This document shows, one piece after another, positions 7,940 to 14,194 of a DNA stretch of 18,202 nt (position 1 is its first letter; each line of letters starts with the position of its first letter). This stretch comes from Candidatus Alectryobacillus merdavium. Lineage in GTDB: Bacteria; Bacillota_I; Bacilli_A; RFN20; CAG-826. A model generated the notes under the pieces. It ran no database searches, had not been told where the DNA came from, and worked only from the letters and a program-made list of their open reading frames with translations. The stretch covers positions 1-18,202 of the forward strand of contig JADIMN010000041.1 in the NCBI GenBank assembly GCA_017694735.1, read 5' to 3'. The position numbers were made by a program, and so were the translations under genes.

Positions 7940-8458
7940 TTAATTGTTTGGATAAGTTGTAGCAGTATATGAAGCAGGATATAATCCATCAAACCAACAT
8001 TTAGAACCAATAATGTAATAATTAATATCTTTATCAAAAGTTATATCCGAGGTTCTAGCGTTCCAATCTGCAGCATCATTGCCATCATTTGCATAGTTTC
8101 CGTCTACTCTGATAAATAAGAAAGAATCATAAATGCTGGTATCAAAATCATAGTACCATATATTGTAATCTTCGGCTGAATTATATTCTAACAAATTCAT
8201 TTTTATTCCAGGAAAATCCGTTTCAGCACCAGTTGTTGAATTCCACATATGAATAGCAGTCGAAGCATAGTCACTCTTCCACCATGCTGCATCTTGAAAA
8301 TAAATTCTATAAATATGTTGTTCTTCACTACTAACATTAATATCTATTTCAATGTCTGAAGGAACATTAACATATGTAGAAAAAGAAAAAGGAATCGTAA
8401 ACAAAGTTACTCCTAATAAAGATAACATTATAAATAAAGAATACTTTTTACTTTTCAT
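7940..8458 (-). CDS. Secreted CBM26-type starch-binding protein, likely SipW substrate
   Basis: This is a 172-residue secreted protein made almost entirely of one starch-binding module. The N-terminus (MKSKKYSLFIMLSLL) leads through a hydrophobic core to FSFSTYVNVP. There is no lipobox, and the layout resembles TasA/camelysin leaders. Residues 48-150 match the CBM26 pattern: YRIYFQDAAWW, IHMWN, DFPGIKM, NIWYYDFD, SFLFIRVD and ADWN. The same words occur in the operon's CBM26 lipoprotein (LYFIDKEWW, IHYWG, EWPGMRM, LWKFDLD, NFMFVRT, ADWG). The start overlaps the signal peptidase gene by 11 bases, with AGAGGTG upstream, so translation is coupled. No enzyme domain is present. I infer export and trimming by the adjacent peptidase. 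Confidence 0.85.
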   Translation of the reverse strand: MKSKKYSLFIMLSLLGVTLFTIPFSFSTYVNVPSDIEIDINVSSEEQHIYRIYFQDAAWWKSDYASTAIHMWNSTTGAETDFPGIKMNLLEYNSAEDYNIWYYDFDTSIYDSFLFIRVDGNYANDGNDAADWNARTSDITFDKDINYYIIGSKCWFDGLYPASYTATTYPNN

Positions 8459-9158
8459 TGTTATTCACCTCTTTATTGTTATCAGATGGAACACTACTTT
8501 GTTCTTCATTATTATTTATAGAAGCATCTTCTTGAGTCTCATTATTTTCTTCAATATCATTTACATTTTCTTTTTGTGCTTCTTTTTTATTTTTATCAAT
8601 TTCTAATATGATAGCTGCTCCAAAGATAAATAAGAATGCAATACTAATACCAAATAGTCCATAAGGAGATTGTAAATATAAACTAGCTGCTCCTATGCCA
8701 GAGATTTTACCTATATATACACCTTTAATATCTTCAAATTCAATAACACCATCTCTAGCATTATTAGCATCACCTTGAGTCCAAATTTTATTTGCATCTA
8801 CATCAATTTGTACTATTCTATGACATATCAATGTATTATCTGAATTTAGATAAGTAACAATATCAAATACTTCTAAATCTTCAATGCTTTTAGCATCATA
8901 TGTAAATATAAGATCATTTTTATATAATCTTTCTTCATTATCTAATAAATAATCTTTATATTCATGTCTTACATTTACTTCAGACATAGAATCACTAGAT
9001 ATAACACTACTTCTCAATCCAAAAAAACTAAAATTATATCCACTAATTCTATCAATCATTAACCATAACGAAATAACGATTAAAAGGATTATTAAGACAT
9101 AAACAATCCATTTTAAAACTATTAAAAAAGTATTCTTTTTTGATTTTGTTTTTTCCAT
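8448..9158 (-). CDS. sipW: SipW-type signal peptidase I (ER-type, S26B)
   Basis: This membrane protease removes signal peptides, and SipW-type enzymes mature TasA-like fibre proteins. It has 236 residues, with a first membrane helix at about 10-35 and a second at about 167-187. The catalytic Ser57 sits in SSDSM. His113 in ICHRIV replaces the Lys of ordinary bacterial signal peptidases, and Asp130 lies in TQGDANNARD. This Ser-His-Asp set marks the ER/archaeal-type branch. The C-terminal tail (188-236) is long, Asn/Glu-rich and cytosolic or disordered. The gene lies between two TasA-like genes and a CBM26 gene, its probable substrates. No Shine-Dalgarno is visible right before the ATG at 9158; the only AAGGGAG is about 28 bases away inside a hairpin. 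Confidence 0.92.
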   Translation of the reverse strand: MEKTKSKKNTFLIVLKWIVYVLIILLIVISLWLMIDRISGYNFSFFGLRSSVISSDSMSEVNVRHEYKDYLLDNEERLYKNDLIFTYDAKSIEDLEVFDIVTYLNSDNTLICHRIVQIDVDANKIWTQGDANNARDGVIEFEDIKGVYIGKISGIGAASLYLQSPYGLFGISIAFLFIFGAAIILEIDKNKKEAQKENVNDIEENNETQEDASINNNEEQSSVPSDNNKEVNNNEK

Positions 9159-9169
9159 AAATATCTAGC

Positions 9170-9198
9170 GATATAAGGGAGAAAATCTCCCTTATATC
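9170..9198 (-). promoter_or_regulatory. Perfect intercistronic hairpin between TasA-like gene and sipW
   Basis: GATATAAGGGAGA and its exact complement form a 13-bp stem with a 3-nt loop, in the 51-base gap between the two genes. On the minus strand no U-run follows, so it is not a standard terminator. It may stabilise the 3' end of the upstream message or lower sipW expression. The only Shine-Dalgarno-like string in the gap (AAGGGAG) is buried in its 5' arm. Confidence 0.75.
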
Positions 9199-9209
9199 AA
9201 TTATAAATT

Positions 9210-10103
9210 TTATAAAGTTCTTTCTTCTGGTTCAGTTTCTGAACTTCCATTCCAATAAATTGCGGTTATGCCAGCACCAGCGACTTTATTACCGCCAGAT
9301 GGTCCAGAATAAGTGCTACCATTTTTACATTTATATTCAGTACCCTCAGGTAATGTTCCGGACCACCACCACTCATAGCTATAAGGGGCTTCTATATTAG
9401 CAACCATTTCATATTCATCAATTTCAGCCCATCCACTAAGGCCACTAATGATATATGACTTTACATAGCCTTCTGTATTATCATTAAGTGTTATATCAAT
9501 GGTGTATGTAGATTCAGCATATTTTGTGACAAAATCATTGTCTGTAATTCCTGATTCAGGATCAAAAGCAATATCTAAATCAACATCATTGTAATCACCA
9601 TCGTAAACAACGCCTTCGAAGTTTTCTGTCTCAGAAACATACATATAAGCATTAATTGAACCAGTAATAGTAGCTTCTGTACCTGTTCCAGCGGCTGCTT
9701 CACCAAAAGCTAAACTTCCTTGGGTGTCCCAATATGTTCCATCTTTATATCCGATTGCAGCAGTAACATTTAAAGCATTTGCTAAAGCTAGAGAATCTTC
9801 AGCAACACCAATATCAACTGTTAATTTAATTTCTAAATGGCCTAAAACATATGGTTGAGTAAAGGTTGTACCACTTTGTTTTACACCTTGAATATTAAAG
9901 TCATAATGCTTTGCTTGATTTGGATTAAGATTATTCTCATCAGTTGTAACTTCACTAATAGCATATTTAATATCACTATCAGTTCTTACACCAATATCAA
10001 TTGTATATGGATCATCAATAAGTGAATATAAAGCAGCTGAGGAGCCAATAGCTGCGACTACACCAAAAGCAGCTAAACCAATAACTAAATTTCTCTTTTT
10101 CAT
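9210..10103 (-). CDS. TasA/camelysin-like secreted protein with Trp-rich C-terminal region
   Basis: This 297-residue secreted protein has a leader of the SipW-substrate kind: basic start MKKRN, hydrophobic core, then GSSAALYSL, with a probable cut after about residue 23-24. The next segment (YTIDIGVRTDSD) resembles the early beta strand of TasA-family proteins. The body is beta-rich, acidic and low in Cys. Residues 240-285 hold an unusual patch (YSYEWWWSGTLPEG, with WWW at 245-247, then a Gly/Ser-rich stretch and AIYWNGSS). The ATG at 10103 follows AAGGAG. It lies 14 bases after a second TasA-like gene. Family assignment rests on leader, size and sipW linkage, not on strong motif identity. 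A fibre subunit or fibre accessory protein is the best guess. Confidence 0.7.
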   Translation of the reverse strand: MKKRNLVIGLAAFGVVAAIGSSAALYSLIDDPYTIDIGVRTDSDIKYAISEVTTDENNLNPNQAKHYDFNIQGVKQSGTTFTQPYVLGHLEIKLTVDIGVAEDSLALANALNVTAAIGYKDGTYWDTQGSLAFGEAAAGTGTEATITGSINAYMYVSETENFEGVVYDGDYNDVDLDIAFDPESGITDNDFVTKYAESTYTIDITLNDNTEGYVKSYIISGLSGWAEIDEYEMVANIEAPYSYEWWWSGTLPEGTEYKCKNGSTYSGPSGGNKVAGAGITAIYWNGSSETEPEERTL

Positions 10104-10117
10104 ATTATCTTATCTCC

Positions 10118-10642
10118 TTATGCTGCATATTCTAAAGAAATAGTAATTGTACCATTACTATTTGATGATGTACTTGTTTCACCATCACCAGTTAATTCAG
10201 CACTTACTCTTAATGAATAAAAAACATCAGTAGTAAAAGTATCTAATACAATAGTATCTGTCCAATCTGCAGTTTCATTGTCAAGTGTACCAGTAGCATC
10301 AGTTTCATCTGTTACAGCGGTCCACTCTTGTCCCTTTAAGATTTCAACTTTAATATGATCATCTTGTACAAGATTAAAGTTAACATTTACATTTCCTGTT
10401 AATCCTTCTGATTTTACTGGAGCTTTAACAGTTACTTTTCTATAAGCATAGCTTCCGACTGTTAAACTATCAATACTTGTAACATCAGAATTTTCATCAT
10501 CAAAATCTAAAATGATACCTTGGTCTAAAACACCAGTTTGTTGTTTTACTGCTTCCTCATATAAGAAAGCTGATGAAGTTGCAACACCTGCAACTGCAGC
10601 TACTAATCCCAAGGATAGTAGCGCTAATTTCTTGTTTTTCAT
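10118..10642 (-). CDS. TasA/camelysin-like secreted fibre protein candidate
   Basis: A protein of 174 residues counted from the ATG at 10642. A TTG three bases upstream (10645) has slightly better spacing to AAAGGAG. The ATG was chosen because MKNKK matches the starts of neighbouring exported proteins. The leader MKNKKLALLSLGLVAAVAGV then TSSAFLYEE is very like the SipW-cognate leaders of TasA and camelysin. GVLDQGIILDFDDEN follows, comparable to the ASGTLDL region of TasA. The remainder is beta-rich with SVNV-like strands and ends YAA. It is the most TasA-like protein here. The 74-base gap to the upstream gene is the largest in the operon; I see no terminator there and no convincing promoter. 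Confidence 0.75.
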   Translation of the reverse strand: MKNKKLALLSLGLVAAVAGVATSSAFLYEEAVKQQTGVLDQGIILDFDDENSDVTSIDSLTVGSYAYRKVTVKAPVKSEGLTGNVNVNFNLVQDDHIKVEILKGQEWTAVTDETDATGTLDNETADWTDTIVLDTFTTDVFYSLRVSAELTGDGETSTSSNSNGTITISLEYAA

Positions 10643-10716
10643 CAATATTTTTCTCCTTTCAAGAAATTTTTATATATTTCAAAATTTTGTTTTTTAAGCA
10701 AAAATTTAAAATCTAA

Positions 10717-11634
10717 TTAAATATCTAAGTAACTTTTAATTACTTCTGCACCAGGATCTCCCCATACTTGATTGTCACTTAATGTATAACAATTAATTCC
10801 CTCTTCATAAGTAAGATTAATTGTTTTTGCTCCCCAGTCAGCATTTTCACCTTCTGGCATATCTGGTAATTGATATTGACTATGAGTTCTTACAAACATA
10901 AAGTTTGGATATTTAGAAACATCTAAATCAAATTTCCATAAATTTGTTTTAGCTATTTCATCATAATCAACCCATTCCATTCTCATTCCAGGCCATTCAC
11001 TGCCTCCTTCTTCTCCCCAATAATGAATTGAAGAAGATGGAGCTGCACCAGCTTGCCACCATTCTTTATCTATGAAGTATAAGGTAACAATATTTTCATC
11101 TTCTATTGTTGTTGAACTATCTAAAGAAGAATCGCTACTTGAAGTAGTATCACTACTTTCTTCACTAGTTGTATCTAAAATAGATGAAGTAGTTTGACTT
11201 GTTGTTTCATTATAATCACCTGTATATTTCCAATAAGCATGATACATATAAATATCTTCAACAATAGTTGTTGTAAAATTAAGTTCTCCAGAATCATCTA
11301 AATAAACCCAAGAACTTAAAACATTATTTAAAACACTACTTGTAACTTCTTTGTTAGTTGGAAGATTATCACCAACATCTCCTTTAAAAATAACTCCATT
11401 CTCAACAAAATAATCCTCTAGGAGTTGACCTTTACTTCCATTATATAAACCATTTGGAGTTAAGTTTAAAATAACTTCTCCTTCATTTAAAAGTCCTTTT
11501 AATTTATCATTATCAATATTTTGTTCTATATTATTTTCTGCTTTGCTAGATCCACTTACATCAGTAATAGAACAAGATGTTACTAATATTGATAAAAATG
11601 GAACTAAAGCAAATAAATACTTTTTATTTTTCAT
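10717..11634 (-). CDS. Starch-binding lipoprotein with B-repeat-like and CBM26 domains
   Basis: This 305-residue non-enzymatic lipoprotein has a lipobox LVTSC (Cys21). Residues 50-138 resemble the beta-grasp B-repeat of Listeria/Bacteroides-type surface proteins: GEVILNLTPNGLY, then VGDNLP, SSWVYLDDSGEL, and a closing IYMYHAYWKY. Residues 140-178 are a Ser/Thr linker. Residues 181-295 are a CBM26-type starch-binding module (TLYFIDKEWW, SIHYWG, EWPGMRMEWVDY, LWKFDLDVSKYPNFMFVRT, ADWGAKTINLTY). The protein would hold starch near the two GH13 lipoproteins encoded just upstream. The ATG at 11634 has AAGGAG, and the gap to the amylase gene is 30 bases. CBM26 is a confident call by pattern; the B-repeat call is tentative. 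Confidence 0.85.
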   Translation of the reverse strand: MKNKKYLFALVPFLSILVTSCSITDVSGSSKAENNIEQNIDNDKLKGLLNEGEVILNLTPNGLYNGSKGQLLEDYFVENGVIFKGDVGDNLPTNKEVTSSVLNNVLSSWVYLDDSGELNFTTTIVEDIYMYHAYWKYTGDYNETTSQTTSSILDTTSEESSDTTSSSDSSLDSSTTIEDENIVTLYFIDKEWWQAGAAPSSSIHYWGEEGGSEWPGMRMEWVDYDEIAKTNLWKFDLDVSKYPNFMFVRTHSQYQLPDMPEGENADWGAKTINLTYEEGINCYTLSDNQVWGDPGAEVIKSYLDI

Positions 11635-11664
11635 TTAAATACTCCTTGAAAGACTATTATTTAT

Positions 11665-14181
11665 TTACATAACAGCAACAACAATACCATAAGATGAAAT
11701 ACTAGAATCAGTAGCATTATATTTATAGATAACTTCTTCTCCGCTTTCTAATGAATAAGAAACATCACCACTATTTCCGCTTCTTCCACCACTATTTATC
11801 CAAACTCTATATCTAGATTGACTAGAATTACTTGGTTCAATTACATAATAGAATGTATCAGCATTTAAGTCATATGAGTAAGCAGTCATATTTCCATCAG
11901 CTGGGAAATCATCTCTTGCTTTAATTTCACATATATCTTGATAAAAGCTCCATACACTATTTGGATCTTCTTGTTGTTGACTTAAAGTATCTAGTTTTTC
12001 ATTATAAGAATCATAAGAATTATCAACCTCTCCAATATTTATTAGAGGTCTTTCACTCTCATTATCCCATTTAAATGATTGTCTATAATATCTATCAATA
12101 TGATTTTCATGATCTAATTCATTTTCTGTAGTATTAGATGACATACCAAGTTCATCACCATAATAAATAAAGCTTATTCCAGTTTGTAGTAATGTAATAG
12201 CTGCATAAATCTTTGCTCTATTTAATTGTTGAGCAGAACCATTTATTACAACATTTTCTTCAACTCCAGTTTCACCTTCTTTATTAGCATTTATATGATT
12301 AATAGCTCTTAATAAATCGTGATTTGAAGTAAATGCAGTATTAATAAAATCACTTCTATACTCTTTAAATACAGCATTTTTATCATTTACTTGGTTTGCT
12401 AACATACTTGCAGTATAACCAGTATTTGCATATAAATAATTTTGAATATCATAATAATTACAAAAATCTAGTTGGCTATCCATTGACTCATAATATGGAG
12501 CAACTCTTTCATCCCATCCATCTAGATTTTCTCCAGTGATAAAGCAATTTGGATAAGAAGCTTTTAATTTAGCACTAAATTCTTTCCAGAAAATTATATT
12601 TTTAGTGCTATTTGTTGAATAATCATAACTTTCAGTTACAAATTCTTCTTTTTGCTCATCCCAATAAGATCTATTACCAGTATCATAATTTATGACATCA
12701 CTACTAGAGTTTTCAGTCTCATTTTCCATATAAATATGTTTAATAGCATCCATTCTAAATCCATCTATTCCAAGACCTAAATAAAACTTAGCCATTTCAA
12801 CAATAAAATCTCTTGTTGCTTGATAATCATAATTAAATTCAGGCATATCACTACCAAATTTAGCATAGTAGTAATAATTACTTTCACCATCTCTAACCCA
12901 ATCTTGACTATCTTCAACATTAACTTCAACTTTTACATAATTTCCGTTTTGATTTTCATAGTAATGAGTTCTACTACCTTTATATTTAAAATGGAATAAA
13001 TTACGATAGTTAAATTCATTACCTTCACTATCAACTCCAGTTTCTCCTCTTTGTGCTTTTTTAAACCACTCACTACTAGTTGAAGCATGGTTAATAACTA
13101 AATCCATCATGATTTTTACACCATTTTCATGGCATAAATGAATTAATTCTAATAAATCTTCAAAAGTACCAAATCTATCATCAACTTGATAATAATCAAC
13201 AGTATCATAACCATGATATGAATTTGATTTTAAGAAAGGAGATAACCATAAAGTATCTACATGTAAATCATCAACTAAATAATCCATTTTGTTGATGATT
13301 CCTCTTAAATCACCCCATCCATCATCATTTGAATCACAGAAAGTTGGAACAAAAATATGATAACCAATTTTTCCACTTTCTTTAAAATAACTCGATGTTG
13401 AAGGATTATAAATATTTGGATCACTAGAACTATTTAAGTCACTTTCACTTTCATACTTACCAGTTGTATCACTAACAATTGGATTAGTATAAGTTGTTTC
13501 ATCATAATAAAATGTTGGATTAGAAACATTGCCAGACTTAATAAATAAATGAATTGAACCATTATCTCTAATAGCATTTTCATCTATATCTATATAAGTA
13601 TCAGCTCCTCCATCACTAACCCAGTGACTACCTCCACCCATACTATCAAGTTCAACAACTAAAAATCCTAATCTTTTTTCATTTAAGAAATTAACACTAA
13701 TAGTTGTACTTTTTCCAGTAATGTAGTCTTTTGTTAAATCTATATCAAGCATTACACCAGCTTGATCAACTGGAGAAGATGAACTTCCAATACTTGAAAC
13801 CCATCCTGGATATCTACTTACAATTCCACTAGCATCTTGATTAGCAAATAATACACCAGATTGACTTCTAGGCCATAACCAAATGCCATAATTGTTGTAA
13901 TCTTCAAAAGAAAAACCTTCTCTATAATAATGAATATATAAATGATTTTCTTCACTAAATTGATCTATATAAGAATCATAATCATCAATTGTTTCAATAC
14001 TAGTTGTATGAGAAGTTGTTTCATTTAAAGTAATATTTGAAGTACCAATAGATGTTGTTTGACTAGTTGTATTACTATTTTGACTAGTTGATGATAAAGA
14101 ACTTGGATCATCACCACATGAAGTAACAACTAAACTAGAAAACAACAATACTGATAATAATAAACTTGATATTTTTTTCAT
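11665..14181 (-). CDS. Surface alpha-amylase-type GH13 lipoprotein with CBM41-like domain
   Basis: An 838-residue lipid-anchored glycoside hydrolase acting on alpha-1,4-glucans. The lipobox VVTSC has Cys22, and a Ser/Thr linker runs to about residue 65. Residues 79-230 look like a CBM41/PUD-type glucan-binding domain (LYIHYYREGFSFEDYNNYGI then WLWP). The GH13 barrel runs from about 272, with the calcium-type loop CDSNDDGWGDLRGI. The conserved regions are DLVINH (360-365), GIDGFRMDAIKH with nucleophile D478, ITGEN with acid/base E551, and FTSNHD with D622. MPEFNYD at 446-452 corresponds to region V. A C-terminal beta domain covers about 760-838. The catalytic set is complete. Amylase is preferred over cyclomaltodextrinase, but exact specificity cannot be read. 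GAGGAA precedes the ATG, 13 bases after the pullulanase stop. Confidence 0.93.
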   Translation of the reverse strand: MKKISSLLLSVLLFSSLVVTSCGDDPSSLSSTSQNSNTTSQTTSIGTSNITLNETTSHTTSIETIDDYDSYIDQFSEENHLYIHYYREGFSFEDYNNYGIWLWPRSQSGVLFANQDASGIVSRYPGWVSSIGSSSSPVDQAGVMLDIDLTKDYITGKSTTISVNFLNEKRLGFLVVELDSMGGGSHWVSDGGADTYIDIDENAIRDNGSIHLFIKSGNVSNPTFYYDETTYTNPIVSDTTGKYESESDLNSSSDPNIYNPSTSSYFKESGKIGYHIFVPTFCDSNDDGWGDLRGIINKMDYLVDDLHVDTLWLSPFLKSNSYHGYDTVDYYQVDDRFGTFEDLLELIHLCHENGVKIMMDLVINHASTSSEWFKKAQRGETGVDSEGNEFNYRNLFHFKYKGSRTHYYENQNGNYVKVEVNVEDSQDWVRDGESNYYYYAKFGSDMPEFNYDYQATRDFIVEMAKFYLGLGIDGFRMDAIKHIYMENETENSSSDVINYDTGNRSYWDEQKEEFVTESYDYSTNSTKNIIFWKEFSAKLKASYPNCFITGENLDGWDERVAPYYESMDSQLDFCNYYDIQNYLYANTGYTASMLANQVNDKNAVFKEYRSDFINTAFTSNHDLLRAINHINANKEGETGVEENVVINGSAQQLNRAKIYAAITLLQTGISFIYYGDELGMSSNTTENELDHENHIDRYYRQSFKWDNESERPLINIGEVDNSYDSYNEKLDTLSQQQEDPNSVWSFYQDICEIKARDDFPADGNMTAYSYDLNADTFYYVIEPSNSSQSRYRVWINSGGRSGNSGDVSYSLESGEEVIYKYNATDSSISSYGIVVAVM

Positions 14182-14194
14182 TTAATTTCCTCGA

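Noticed and set aside
8352..8606. Plus-strand 84-codon frame with a membrane-like, Phe/Ile-rich translation
   Set aside because: It is antisense to the sipW C-terminal tail and the start of the CBM26 gene. The Phe/Ile richness comes from the complement of Asn/Glu/Lys codons.
10512..10697. Plus-strand 61-codon frame opposite the TasA-like leader
   Set aside because: Antisense to a clear signal peptide; no supporting signals.
10643..10716. Internal promoter before the first TasA-like gene
   Set aside because: The gap is the largest in the operon and has TTGCTT and TATATA, but the spacing (19 bp) and match are too poor to call.
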